DNA from: Streptomyces violaceoruber
Lineage (GTDB): Bacteria; Actinomycetota; Actinomycetes; Streptomycetales; Streptomycetaceae
DNA: 64,000 bases
Assembly: GCF_033406955.1 (NCBI RefSeq)
Contig: NZ_CP137734.1
Location: forward strand, 2,480,001-2,544,000
Direction: 5' to 3'
Position numbers and translations under genes: made by a program. This document shows, in pieces, positions 45,032 to 54,002 of this stretch. The notes under the pieces are model-generated. The model did not search any database and was not told the origin of the DNA. It was given only the letters and a program-made list of their open reading frames with translations. The number at the start of each line of letters is the position of its first letter. Position 1 is the stretch's first letter.

Positions 45032-46384
45032 TCAGAAGCCGCCGCCGAAGTCCCCTCCGCCGCCGAAGCCGCCGCCACCGCCGAAGTCACCGCCGCCGAA
45101 GCCGCCCCCGAAGTCACCGGGGTCGAAGTCGCCGCCCGAGACGTCGCCGCCCTCGTAGCCGCCGAAGTCTCCGTACCCGGTGCCGTAACCGGCTCCGTAG
45201 GCGGGGCCCGCCATCATGCCGCCGAGCATGGTGCCGACCAGCAGGCCGGGCAGGATGCCGCCGCCGAAGTAGCCGCCCGCCCAGGGGCCGTAGGCCGGGC
45301 CCGCGTCCCAGTAGGGGCGGCGGCCGTACTCGGTGTCCACCTCGCGGATCATCGGGTCCCGCCCGTCGGACAGCCGGGCCTGGTCGGCGGCGCAGACCGG
45401 GACCCGGCGGGTGGTGCCGCCCGGCGGGGTCCAGGTCGCGTCGGCGACCGACGGGCCGTGGCGCGGGTCGAAGAAGCAGGGCGGACGGCGTTCGGGCAGT
45501 GGCCTTCCCTCGCGGCGGGCGGCGAGCTGAGCGAGTGAGAAGCGGCCGTCCTCCACCGCCTGGGTGACGGCACGCACGTCCTCGGGTTTGCGGGCGTCGG
45601 CCATGTACGTCTTGGCCTGCTCGTAGGCGTCCAGGGCGCGCTCGTAGTCGGCCCGCATCGCGTCGTCGGCGCCCGGTTCCGCCGGGTGGAAGTCGAGGCG
45701 GTCCAGCTCCTCGCCGAAGGCCGTGATGTCCTCGTCGACCACCACCCGCAGCCGCTCCAGCGCCGCCCGCTGCTCCGCCTCGCGGCGGTGGCGGCTGCGC
45801 CGGGAGACCGCGTACATGCCCGCGCCGCCGAGGACCACCACCGCGCCCGCGGTGATCAGGGCGCCCGTGGGCGCGGAGCCACCGCCGGAGTCCCAGGACG
45901 AGGGGGCGGAGCCGCGCACGCTGCGCAGCGCGTCGTCGACGAAGTCGTTCAGCTGGGCCTTGGGATCACCCGCGCCCTGGACGGCGGTGACCAGGTTGTG
46001 CACGCCCTGGCGGCTCAGCACGCTGCTGTCGGCGCGGGCGTCGAAGCGGTCGCCGAGGCGGACGCCGTACAGACCGGTGATGCCGGTCTCGGTGCGGAGG
46101 TTCTGGAAGAGGTTCTCGGTCGGGTAGCCGGCCGGGAGGACCGCCACGAAGACCGGTTCGCCCGCGTCCTCGATCTTGTCGGCGAGCGCGTCCGCGTCCG
46201 ACCTGGACAGCAGGTCGGAGGCGGCCGGGTCCACGTACACCGGACTCTCGCGCAGGGCCGCGCCGATCTCGGAGACACCGGTCTCCGCCTGCGCGCCGGG
46301 CGCACCGGCGAGCAGCACCGCCAGCGCGGCGACGACCGGCGCGACCAGGAGGCGTATGAGGACTTGCGCACGAACGCCCTTCAT
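45032..46384 (-). CDS. TPM-domain membrane protein with Gly-rich tail
   Basis: 450 aa. A signal peptide (1-33, ending AGAPGAQAE) leads to an extracellular TPM-like domain (about 40-160; VYVDPAASDLLSRSDADALAD). A TM helix (TGALITAGAVVVLGGAGMYA) precedes a coiled cytosolic part with a CFFDPRHGPSV...VCAADQARL segment. The Gly/Asp/Phe tail has repeated DFGGG units. TPM proteins are linked to membrane quality control and photosystem assembly; the role here is unknown. It ends 17 bp from the exporter gene, convergent. Confidence 0.85.
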   Translation of the reverse strand: MKGVRAQVLIRLLVAPVVAALAVLLAGAPGAQAETGVSEIGAALRESPVYVDPAASDLLSRSDADALADKIEDAGEPVFVAVLPAGYPTENLFQNLRTETGITGLYGVRLGDRFDARADSSVLSRQGVHNLVTAVQGAGDPKAQLNDFVDDALRSVRGSAPSSWDSGGGSAPTGALITAGAVVVLGGAGMYAVSRRSRHRREAEQRAALERLRVVVDEDITAFGEELDRLDFHPAEPGADDAMRADYERALDAYEQAKTYMADARKPEDVRAVTQAVEDGRFSLAQLAARREGRPLPERRPPCFFDPRHGPSVADATWTPPGGTTRRVPVCAADQARLSDGRDPMIREVDTEYGRRPYWDAGPAYGPWAGGYFGGGILPGLLVGTMLGGMMAGPAYGAGYGTGYGDFGGYEGGDVSGGDFDPGDFGGGFGGGDFGGGGGFGGGGDFGGGF

Positions 46385-46448
46385 ACGTTCGAACGTACCC
46401 GAATGGACCTCAATCAGACATAAAGCGCGGATCCATTACCCGCTCCGC

Positions 46449-48053
46449 TCACTCGGCGGGCGCGACCCCCGCCCGCAGCAGCCCGTACGTGTACGCGTCC
46501 TCCAGGGCCTGCCAGGAGGCGGCGATGACGTTCTCCGCGACACCCACCGTGGCCCACTCCCCCGTGCCGTCGGACGTGGAGATGAGGACCCTGGTGGTGG
46601 ACTGGGTGCCGTGCACGCCCTCCAGGATGCGGACCTTGTAGTCGACCAGGTCGAGCTTGGCCAGCTCGGGGTAGATCTTCTCCAGGGCCACGCGCAGCGA
46701 CCGGTCCAGGGCGTTGACCGGGCCGTTGCCCTCGGCGGTGGCGACGATGCGCTCGCCCTTGGCCCAGAGCTTGACCGTGGCCTCGTTGGCGTGGCTGCCG
46801 TCGGGGCGGTCCTCGGTGATCGCGCGCCAGGACTCGACCTCGAAGTACTTCAGCGGCCTGCCCTCGGCCTCGGCGCGCAGCAGCAGCTCGAAGCTCGCGT
46901 CGGCGGCCTCGTAGGTGTAGCCGGCCAGCTCGCGCTCCTTGACCCGCTCCACGACCCGGCCGACCAGCTCGCGGTCGCCGCCGAGGTCGATCCCGAGCTC
47001 CTTGCCCTTCAGCTCGATGGAGGCACGTCCCGCCATGTCGGAGACCAGCATCCGCATGGTGTTGCCGACCAGTTCGGGGTCGATGTGCTGGTAGAGGTCC
47101 GGGTCGACCTTGATCGCGGAGGCGTGCAGGCCGGCCTTGTGGGCGAAGGCGGAGACGCCCACGTAGGGCTGGTGGGTGGAGGGCGTGAGGTTGACGACCT
47201 CGGCGATGGCGTGGGAGATGCGGGTCATCTCGCGCAGCCGGCCCTCGGGCAGCACCTGCTTGCCGTACTTCAGCTCCAGCGCGGCCACGACGGGGAACAG
47301 GTTGGCGTTGCCGACCCGCTCGCCGTAGCCGTTGGCCGTGCACTGGACGTGGGTCGCGCCCGCGTCGACGGCGGCGAGGGTGTTGGCGACGGCGCAGCCG
47401 GTGTCGTCCTGGGCGTGGATGCCGAGCCGGGCGCCGGTGTCGGCGAGCACCGTGGCGACCACCGCCTGGATCTGCGCCGGGAGCATGCCGCCGTTGGTGT
47501 CGCACAGGACGACGACGTCGGCGCCGGCCTCGGAGGCGGTGCGCACGACCGACTTCGCGTACTCGGGGTTGGCGCGGTAGCCGTCGAAGAAGTGCTCGCA
47601 GTCGACGAAGACCCGGCGGCCCTGCGCCTTCAGGTGCGAGACCGTGTCGGCCACCATCGCGAGGTTCTCGTCCAGCGTGGTGCGCAGGGCCAGTTCGACG
47701 TGCCGGTCGTGCGACTTGGCGACCAGGGTGATCACCTGGGCGCCGGAGTCGAGCAGCGCCTTGACCTGGTGGTCCTCGGCGGCGTTCGCGCCCGCGCGGC
47801 GGGTGGAGCCGAAGGCGACCAGCTGGGCGTGCTTGAAGTCGATCTCCTGCCGGGCGCGGGCGAAGAACTCGGTGTCCCGCGGGTTGGCGCCGGGCCAGCC
47901 GCCCTCGATAAAGCCCACCCCGAAGTCGTCCAGGTGCCGTGCGATGGCCAGCTTGTCCGCGACCGTGAGGTTGATGCCCTCGCGCTGCGCGCCGTCGCGC
48001 AGGGTGGTGTCGAAGACGTGGAACGAATCGTCGAGTTCGCTGGTTGCGGTCAT
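46449..48053 (-). CDS. cimA: (R)-citramalate synthase / LeuA-like
   Basis: 534 aa HMGL-like TIM barrel plus LeuA dimer/allosteric domain. The start FHVFDTTLRDGAQREGINLT, the metal ligands around GYGERVGNANLF and HKAGLHASAI, and the C-terminal regulatory fold (about 400-530) fit CimA better than LeuA. It makes citramalate from pyruvate and acetyl-CoA, giving 2-oxobutyrate for isoleucine via LeuCD/LeuB. A terminator-like hairpin lies in its leader. Confidence 0.9.
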   Translation of the reverse strand: MTATSELDDSFHVFDTTLRDGAQREGINLTVADKLAIARHLDDFGVGFIEGGWPGANPRDTEFFARARQEIDFKHAQLVAFGSTRRAGANAAEDHQVKALLDSGAQVITLVAKSHDRHVELALRTTLDENLAMVADTVSHLKAQGRRVFVDCEHFFDGYRANPEYAKSVVRTASEAGADVVVLCDTNGGMLPAQIQAVVATVLADTGARLGIHAQDDTGCAVANTLAAVDAGATHVQCTANGYGERVGNANLFPVVAALELKYGKQVLPEGRLREMTRISHAIAEVVNLTPSTHQPYVGVSAFAHKAGLHASAIKVDPDLYQHIDPELVGNTMRMLVSDMAGRASIELKGKELGIDLGGDRELVGRVVERVKERELAGYTYEAADASFELLLRAEAEGRPLKYFEVESWRAITEDRPDGSHANEATVKLWAKGERIVATAEGNGPVNALDRSLRVALEKIYPELAKLDLVDYKVRILEGVHGTQSTTRVLISTSDGTGEWATVGVAENVIAASWQALEDAYTYGLLRAGVAPAE

Positions 48054-48371
48054 GATCTGAAGGCTCCTGTTGGGGATCTCGGTCTACCGGAATGACCGGT
48101 TCCACCGTCCGTCTATGATCCCTCGCGCTCTCTTCCCGGCTCGGGGTGGGCCAGGAAAGCGAAAAACCTCTCGCGGGTGCGAGAGGTCTGCGCGCGGGTC
48201 GAGGACGACGGTGTCCACCCGTACCTGGTCGTACGTGGTGGTCACTGCGGACCGGCGCGCCTGCTGCCAATAATCATGGCGAACGAGAGCACGGAGGCAG
48301 TCTGGCACACTCCGTCCCCCTGTCCACCGCCCGTCTCAGGATGCGAACGGCGGCCGTCCGCGGGCGTGGAC
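48054..48371 (-). promoter_or_regulatory. cimA leader region with possible attenuation elements
   Basis: 318 bp without a clear gene. An 11-codon ORF MIIGSRRAGPQ (48277 down to 48242) is followed by a possible CCAC...GTAC/GTAC...GTGG hairpin and then the terminator at 48162-48187. No ribosome-binding site is obvious for the small ORF. It may equally just contain the tetR terminator and the cimA promoter. Confidence 0.4.
48162..48187 (-). terminator. Intrinsic terminator upstream of cimA
   Basis: ACCTCTCGC (minus strand, 48187-48179), loop ACCC, GCGAGAGGT (48174-48166), then TTTT. It ends 108 nt before the cimA ATG. Confidence 0.82.
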
Positions 48372-48974
48372 TCAGTCCCGCCCGTAGAGGCCGTCGGCCA
48401 GGAAGTCCCGTACGTGACCGAGCACCTGCTCCCGGTCCGTCCCCCGCAGGCCGATCGCCACGTGAATGGCGAAGCCGTCGAGGAGGGCCCGCAGCCGGGA
48501 CGCGAAGCGGTCCGGGTCCACGGCGCGGAACTCGCCGCGCGAGATGCCCTCGGCGAGCAGGGCGGTCAGGTCGCGGTGCCAGGCGCCCTCGATGGCGGCC
48601 TGCCGGTCGCGGGCCTCGTCGGGGGCGTTCTGTGAGTGGTTCCACACCTCCAGCCACAGCGTCCAGTGCGGGTCGCGGTGGCCGTCGGGGACGTACAGGT
48701 CGACGTAGGCGCCCAGGCGTTCGCGGGCGGTGCCGGGCCGGGTGAGCAGGCGGCCGCGCTCGGCGCCGAGGCGGCCCTCGCTCCACTCCAGGGTGCGCAG
48801 CAGCAGTTCGTCCTTGGAGCCGAAGTAGTACAGGAGGTGGCCGCTGCTCATGCCGACCTCGCGGCCGAGCGCCGCCATGGTGAGCTTCTCCAGCCCGCGC
48901 TCGGCGATCATCTCCATGGCGGCGGCGAGCACGTCCTCGCGCGGCGGGGCCTGCCTGCGCCCACCACCGGCCAT
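48372..48974 (-). CDS. TetR-family regulator of the urease/agmatine deiminase island
   Basis: 200 aa from ATG 48974. HTH: LTMAALGREVGMSSGHLLYYF (quoted in part) at about 31-51; the long C-terminal domain has WTLWLEVWNHSQNAPDEARD, as in TetR_C_6/BetI-type regulators. It is last in a leftward run (ureAB, ureC, aguA, tetR), 17 nt after the deiminase. The TTAGAG/CTCTAA palindrome upstream of ureAB is its likely operator. Confidence 0.88.
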   Translation of the reverse strand: MAGGGRRQAPPREDVLAAAMEMIAERGLEKLTMAALGREVGMSSGHLLYYFGSKDELLLRTLEWSEGRLGAERGRLLTRPGTARERLGAYVDLYVPDGHRDPHWTLWLEVWNHSQNAPDEARDRQAAIEGAWHRDLTALLAEGISRGEFRAVDPDRFASRLRALLDGFAIHVAIGLRGTDREQVLGHVRDFLADGLYGRD

Positions 48975-48991
48975 GTCCACTCCCGGGTCTT

Positions 48992-50020
48992 CTAGGTCCT
49001 GCAGGTCCTCGGCTGTTGCTGCGTGATGCAGTGGATGCCCCCGCCACCCGCGAAGATCGTACGCGCGTCCACCAGGGTCACCGTCCGCTCCGGGAACAGG
49101 CGGCGGAAGATGCCCGCGGCGAGTTCGTCGTTCGGGTCGCCGAAGGCGCACAGGACGACGCCGCCGTTGCACACGTAGTGGTTGATGTACGAGTAGTCGG
49201 CCCACTCGCCCTCCTCGTCCTTCAGGACGGTCGGGGCGGGCACCTCGACGACCTCCAGGCGGCGGCCCCTGGCGTCGGTCCGGCCGCGCAGGATCTCCAG
49301 GTACAGCTGTGAGCGCTCGTGGTCGGGGTGCCGGGGGTCGCGCTGGCTGTGCACGACGACGGTGCCCGGCCGTGCGAAGGCCGCCACGATGTCGACGTGG
49401 CCCTGGGTGCCGTACCTGCCGTAGTCGCCGGCCAGTCCGTGCGGGAGCCAGATCGCCGTGGTGGTGCCGAGCTTGGCGTGGATCTCCGCCTCGACCTCCT
49501 CGCGGCTCCAGCCGGGGTTGCGGCCGGAGCCGAGCTGGACGGTGTCGGTCAGCAGGACCGTGCCCTCGCCGTCGACGTGGATCGCGCCGCCCTCGTTGAC
49601 GAGCGGGCTGCTCAGCACGGGGGCGGCGGCGAGGTCCGCGACGTGGCGGGCGATCTCGGCGTCGTGCTCCCAGCGGGCCCAGTCCTGGGCGCCCCAGCCG
49701 TTGAACACCCAGTCCACGGCCGCGAGCCCGCCCCGCCCGTCCGTCACGAAGGTCGGGCCGATGTCCCGCATCCAGGCGTCGTCCAGCTCGCGCTCCACCA
49801 GGTCGACGTCCGGTCCGAGCAGCTCGCGCGCGGTGGCGGCCTGGCCCGGCCCGTGCACCATCGTCACCGGCTCGAAACGGCGCACCGCGCGGGCGACGGA
49901 GGCCCAGGCGGCACGAGCCCCGGCCAGCTCCTCGGCGTCGGTGAACGTCGCGTTGGGGCCCGGCCAGGCCATCCAGGTGCGTTCGTGCGGGGCCCACTCG
50001 GGCGGCATGCGGAAGGTCAT
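48992..50020 (-). CDS. aguA: Agmatine deiminase / peptidylarginine deiminase family
   Basis: 342 aa from ATG 50020 (MTFRMPPEWAPHERTWMAWP). Guanidino-group hydrolase fold with ELDDAWMRDIGPTFV, NEGGAIHVDGEG, GHVDIVAAF and the nucleophilic Cys in GGGGIHCITQQ. AguA converts agmatine to N-carbamoylputrescine and ammonia. No carbamoylputrescine amidohydrolase (AguB) is adjacent, so the substrate may differ. It is 50 nt after ureC. Confidence 0.9.
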   Translation of the reverse strand: MTFRMPPEWAPHERTWMAWPGPNATFTDAEELAGARAAWASVARAVRRFEPVTMVHGPGQAATARELLGPDVDLVERELDDAWMRDIGPTFVTDGRGGLAAVDWVFNGWGAQDWARWEHDAEIARHVADLAAAPVLSSPLVNEGGAIHVDGEGTVLLTDTVQLGSGRNPGWSREEVEAEIHAKLGTTTAIWLPHGLAGDYGRYGTQGHVDIVAAFARPGTVVVHSQRDPRHPDHERSQLYLEILRGRTDARGRRLEVVEVPAPTVLKDEEGEWADYSYINHYVCNGGVVLCAFGDPNDELAAGIFRRLFPERTVTLVDARTIFAGGGGIHCITQQQPRTCRT

Positions 50021-50070
50021 GGAGATGTCCAGGGGGTCGGGAGAGAGGCCGGAGAAGGGCCGAAGAGAGG

Positions 50071-51747
50071 TCAGAGGAAGTAGAGGCGGTTGAGGGAGAC
50101 CGACTCGGCGGGTTCGGAGCGCAGCGGGTCGCCGTCGAGGGTGACCAGGCCGGTGCGCTGGTCGACGTCGACCGCGCCGGTGCGGGAGTTGAGCCGCAGG
50201 TCGGCCGGTCCGATGCCGCGGGTGCCGCGCACGGCCACCCGGCGTCGGCGGGTCGGCATGGTGTCGCCGCCCTGGTCGAGGGCGGCCTGCGCGACGAAGG
50301 CCACCGAGATCTCGGCGGGTGTGGCGCCGTGCGCGCCGAACTGGGGCCCGAGGACCAGGGGTTCGCAGGTGTCGGTGGCCGCGTTGGGGTCGCCGACCAC
50401 GCCGTACGCCGGGAAGCCCGACTTGAGGACCAGTTGCGGCTTGGCGCCGAAGTGGTCCGGGCGCCACAGCACGAGGTCGGCGAGCTTGCCGACCTCGATG
50501 GAGCCGACCTCGTGCGCGAGACCGTGGGCGAGGGCGGGGTTGATGGTCAGCTTGGCGATGTAGCGCAGGACGCGTGCGTTGTCGTCGTCGCCCTCGGCGC
50601 CGAACTGCGCCTTCATCTTCCCGGCCATGGCGAAGGTACGGCGGACGGTCTCGCCGGCCCGGCCCATGCCCTGCGCGTCGGAGGAGGTGATGCCGATGGC
50701 GCCCAGGTCGTGCAGCACGTCCTCGGCGCCCATGGTCCCGGCGCGGATGCGGTCGCGGGCCATGGCGGCGTCGCCCGGCAGGTCGGTCTTGAGGTCGTGG
50801 ACGGAGACGATCATGCCGTAGTGCTCGGCGACCGCGTCCCGGCCGAAGGGCAGGGTGGGGTTGGTGGAGGAGCCGATGACGTGGGGGACACCGGCCATCT
50901 TCAGCACGTTGGGGACGTGTCCCCCGCCGCAGCCCTCGATGTGGAAGGCGTGGATGGTGCGGCCGTCCAGGACCCGGAGGGTGTCCTCGACGGACAGGCA
51001 CTCGTTCAGCCCGTCGCTGTGCAGGGCGACCTGGACGTCGTGCTCCTCGGCGACGCGCAGCGCGGTGTCGAGGGCGCGGGTGTGGGCGCCCATGTCCTCG
51101 TGCACCTTGAAGCCGGATGCGCCGCCCTCGGCCAGCGCCTCGATCAGCGGGGCCTCGTGGGACGAGGAGCCCCGGCCGAGGAAGCCGATGTTCACCGGCC
51201 AGGCGTCGAACGCGCCGAACGCGTGCTTCAGTGCCCAGGGCGAGTTGACGCCGACGCCCCACACGGGGCCGAACTCCTGCCCGATGATCGTCGTCACGCC
51301 GGACGCGAGCGAGGCCTCCATGATCCGCGGGGAGAGCAGATGGACGTGGGTGTCCACGGCCCCGGCGGTGGCGATGAGCCCCTCCCCGGACACGATGGAG
51401 GTGCCGGTGCCGACCACGACGTCGACGCCGTCGAGGGTGTCCGGGTTCCCGGCCCGGCCAATGGCGTGGACGCGCCCCTCGCGGATGCCGATCGACACCT
51501 TCCGGATGCCCTGCACGGCGTCGATCACGACCACGTTGCTGATCACGACGTCGCAGGTGTCGCGGACGGCGGCGGCCTTGAGGTGCAGTCCGTCCCGGGC
51601 GGTCTTGCCGAAGCCGGCGAGGAACTCGTCGCCGTAGTGCTGCGCGTCGGACTCGACGCGGATCACCAGCCCCGAGTCGCCGAGGCGGAGCCGGTCGCCG
51701 GCGCGCGGGCCGTGGGCGGCGGCGTAGGCGTACGGGTCGATGGTCAT
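50071..51747 (-). CDS. ureC: Urease alpha subunit, divergent
   Basis: 558 aa. Nickel ligands are kept: HVH in DTHVHLLSP, the carbamylated Lys in SGFKVHEDMG, His in ALHSDGLNE and FHIEGCGGGH, Asp in ITSSDAQGMGRAGE. The mobile-flap MVCHHLD of ordinary ureases is instead IVSVHDLKTD, losing the Cys but keeping the catalytic His. HTEGAGGGHAPD has become HIEGCGGGHVPN. ATG 51747 overlaps the ureAB stop by 4 nt. No ureE/F/G/D accessory genes are near, so it must use accessories encoded elsewhere or act differently. Confidence 0.92.
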   Translation of the reverse strand: MTIDPYAYAAAHGPRAGDRLRLGDSGLVIRVESDAQHYGDEFLAGFGKTARDGLHLKAAAVRDTCDVVISNVVVIDAVQGIRKVSIGIREGRVHAIGRAGNPDTLDGVDVVVGTGTSIVSGEGLIATAGAVDTHVHLLSPRIMEASLASGVTTIIGQEFGPVWGVGVNSPWALKHAFGAFDAWPVNIGFLGRGSSSHEAPLIEALAEGGASGFKVHEDMGAHTRALDTALRVAEEHDVQVALHSDGLNECLSVEDTLRVLDGRTIHAFHIEGCGGGHVPNVLKMAGVPHVIGSSTNPTLPFGRDAVAEHYGMIVSVHDLKTDLPGDAAMARDRIRAGTMGAEDVLHDLGAIGITSSDAQGMGRAGETVRRTFAMAGKMKAQFGAEGDDDNARVLRYIAKLTINPALAHGLAHEVGSIEVGKLADLVLWRPDHFGAKPQLVLKSGFPAYGVVGDPNAATDTCEPLVLGPQFGAHGATPAEISVAFVAQAALDQGGDTMPTRRRRVAVRGTRGIGPADLRLNSRTGAVDVDQRTGLVTLDGDPLRSEPAESVSLNRLYFL

Positions 51748-52427
51748 CGGTCTGCCCCCAGGTATCCGCAGGCGGCGGCCCGGCGCAGGGCCTCGTCCCT
51801 GGCTCCCGGCGCGTCCAGCGGGCCGTCGACGAGCCCGGCGAACCCGATGGCGACGCGTGCTCCGCCGATCGGCACGAGCCCCACCTCGACGCGCTCGCCG
51901 GGGCCGAAGCGGACCGAGGAGCCGGCCGGGACGGCCAGGCGCATGCCGTAGGCGCGCCCACGGTCGAAGTCCAGGCGCGGATTGGCCTCGAAGAAGTGGA
52001 AGTGGGAGGTGACGGAGACCGGCACGGTCGCGGTGTTGGTGACCGGGAGCCGCAGCGCCGCCTCGGGCTCGGGACGGTCGTGCCCCGGCAGCAGCGCCCC
52101 GGGGGCGTCGTCGCCGAGCCCGCCGCCTCCGACGGGATCGGCGACGACCGCGAGGCGGGAGCCGTCGTCGAAGACGGCCTCCACGTGCACCTCGGTGACC
52201 ACGTCGGCGACGCCGGGCAGGACGTCGTCCGGGCCGAGCACGGACCGGGCACGCTCGATGGCCTGCGCGAGGCGCGCTCCGTCGCGGGCGGCCTCGCACA
52301 CGGTGTCCGCGATCAGCGCGGTCGCCTCCGGCACGTTCAGCCTGAGCCCGCGGGCCCGTCGGGCGCGGGCCAGCTCGGCCGCCCCGAACAGCAGCAGCCG
52401 GTCACGTTCCGTGGGGGTCAGTCTCAC
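51744..52427 (-). CDS. ureA: Urease gamma-beta fusion subunit
   Basis: 227 aa from GTG 52427 with AAGGAGG 9 nt upstream. The first 100 residues are UreA (MRLTPTERDRLLLFGAAELA). The rest is UreB with SHFHFFEANPRLDFDRGRAYG. Gamma-beta fusions occur in other bacteria such as Helicobacter. Coupled to ureC by an ATGA overlap. An operator-like palindrome lies just upstream. Confidence 0.92.
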   Translation of the reverse strand: MRLTPTERDRLLLFGAAELARARRARGLRLNVPEATALIADTVCEAARDGARLAQAIERARSVLGPDDVLPGVADVVTEVHVEAVFDDGSRLAVVADPVGGGGLGDDAPGALLPGHDRPEPEAALRLPVTNTATVPVSVTSHFHFFEANPRLDFDRGRAYGMRLAVPAGSSVRFGPGERVEVGLVPIGGARVAIGFAGLVDGPLDAPGARDEALRRAAACGYLGADR

Positions 52428-52455
52428 GTCGCGGCACCTCCTTGCCATACCGAGA

Positions 52456-52542
52456 TTAGAGCATCACTCTAAACACCAATTCCATGCCACGGAACCGTTG
52501 ACGAGCACGCAGGACAGACGTCACATTGAACGTCGCTCTAAA
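52456..52542. promoter_or_regulatory. Candidate TetR operator(s) between ureAB and permease
   Basis: TTAGAG-N5-CTCTAA (52456-52472) is a perfect palindrome. A related half site ACGTCGCTCTAAAC lies at about 52530-52543. Both fall in the 144-bp divergent gap. Confidence 0.72.
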
Positions 52543-52571
52543 CCTCAGGCGGCCGTCGAAGGAGACCAGCC

Positions 52572-54002
52572 ATGCCGATAGAACAGCGCGGAGTCGACAC
52601 CATCCCGGAGGCGGAACGCACCAGCGGGCCCCGGGACCTGGTCTCGATCCTGCTGGGGTCCAACCTCTGCCTGGGCGTGATCGTCTTCGGCTGGCTGCCG
52701 CCGTCCTTCGGCCTCGGCTGGTGGGCGTCGGTGAGCTCGGTGGTGGCGGGGACGGTCGTCGGCACGGTGTTCACGGCCCCGCTGGCCCTGATCTCCCTGC
52801 GTACCGGCACCAACCTGTCCACGTCCTCCGGCGCCCAGTTCGGGGTGCGCGGGCGGCTGGTCGGCTCGGTGGTCGGTCTGCTCCTCGCGCTCGGCTACAC
52901 CGCGCTGACCGTGTGGATCGGCGGGGACGTGATGGCGGGCGTGCTCGGGCGGCTGTTCGGCCTGCCGCAGGGCGGTGCGACGTACGCCGTCGTCTACGGT
53001 CTGCTCGCCGCCGCGACCGTCGCGGGCGCGGTGTACGGGTACCGGGTGCTGCTCGCCATGTCGCGGGTGCTGGCCTACGGCATGACCGCCCTGCTGGTCC
53101 TCGGTGTGATCGCCTACGCCCCCGACTTCACCACCGCCGCACTGCCGGAGGCGGGCGGGTACCTGCTGGGCGGGTTCTGGCCGACGTGGCTGCTGGCCGC
53201 CGTGGCCGCGGGCCTTTCCGGGCCGATCGCCTTCATCACGCTGCTCGGCGACTACACCCGCTACATCTCGCCGGCCCGCCACTCCTCCCGCCGGGTGCTG
53301 CGCGCGACCTGGCTGGGGCTGACGCTGGGCCTGCTGGTCCCGCAGCTCTTCGGCACCTTCACGGCGTACGCCGCCGGCGCCGCCCTGGACTACGCGGGGC
53401 CGCTGGTCGACGCCTCCCCCACCTGGTACCTGGTCCCGCTGCTGCTCGCCGCCTCGGCCGGCTCGGTCGGCAACGCGGGGCTGATGCTGTACTCGATGGG
53501 CCTGGACCTGGACGCCATCCTGCCGCGCGCCTCCCGTGCCCGTGCCACCTGCGCGGTCGCCGTCGTCGCCACGGCCTGCGTCTTCGCCGGGCACTACGCC
53601 TGGCAGGCGCAGTCGGCGATGACGTCCTTCGTGCTGCTGCTGACGGCGATCGGCACCCCGTGGGCGGTCATCACGATGATCGGCTCGGTGCGCTGCGGCG
53701 GGGTGTACGACGCGGACGCCCTCCAGGTCTTCAACCGCCGGGCACGGGGCGGGATCTACTGGTACCGGTCCGGCTGGAACGTCCCCGCGACGGCCGCCTG
53801 GGCGGTGGGCGCGCTGGTCGGCGTGCTGGCGGTGTCCCTGCCGTCGTACGAGGGTCCGCTGCTGTCCCTCACCGGCGGGGTGGACTGCAGCTTCCTGCTG
53901 TCGGGGCTGGTGGGCGGGGCGGTGTACGTGCTGTTGCCGCAGCCCCGGGCTGCCTCGCCGAAGGAGCCCGGGGTCGGGAATCTCAGCCCGTCCGGCGTTT
54001 GA
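52572..54002 (+). CDS. NCS1-family nucleobase permease (CodB-like)
   Basis: 476 aa with about 12 hydrophobic segments; NCS1 hallmarks are ILLGSNLCLGVIVFGWLPP, STSSGAQFGVRGR and FITLLGDYTRYISPARHS. Members import cytosine, purines, allantoin or hydantoins. The divergent urease-like genes suggest a nitrogen-rich substrate whose breakdown yields urea or a guanidino compound (inference). Its last codons (NLSPSGV) come from a dispersed repeat that also ends the MFS gene at 63216. Confidence 0.9.
   Translation: MPIEQRGVDTIPEAERTSGPRDLVSILLGSNLCLGVIVFGWLPPSFGLGWWASVSSVVAGTVVGTVFTAPLALISLRTGTNLSTSSGAQFGVRGRLVGSVVGLLLALGYTALTVWIGGDVMAGVLGRLFGLPQGGATYAVVYGLLAAATVAGAVYGYRVLLAMSRVLAYGMTALLVLGVIAYAPDFTTAALPEAGGYLLGGFWPTWLLAAVAAGLSGPIAFITLLGDYTRYISPARHSSRRVLRATWLGLTLGLLVPQLFGTFTAYAAGAALDYAGPLVDASPTWYLVPLLLAASAGSVGNAGLMLYSMGLDLDAILPRASRARATCAVAVVATACVFAGHYAWQAQSAMTSFVLLLTAIGTPWAVITMIGSVRCGGVYDADALQVFNRRARGGIYWYRSGWNVPATAAWAVGALVGVLAVSLPSYEGPLLSLTGGVDCSFLLSGLVGGAVYVLLPQPRAASPKEPGVGNLSPSGV

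Noticed and set aside
48992..52252. Single 1086-aa ORF joining the ureC shadow to agmatine deiminase
   Set aside because: The agmatine deiminase begins at ATG 50020; the upstream part is an out-of-frame shadow of ureAB/ureC with Arg/Pro-rich composition.
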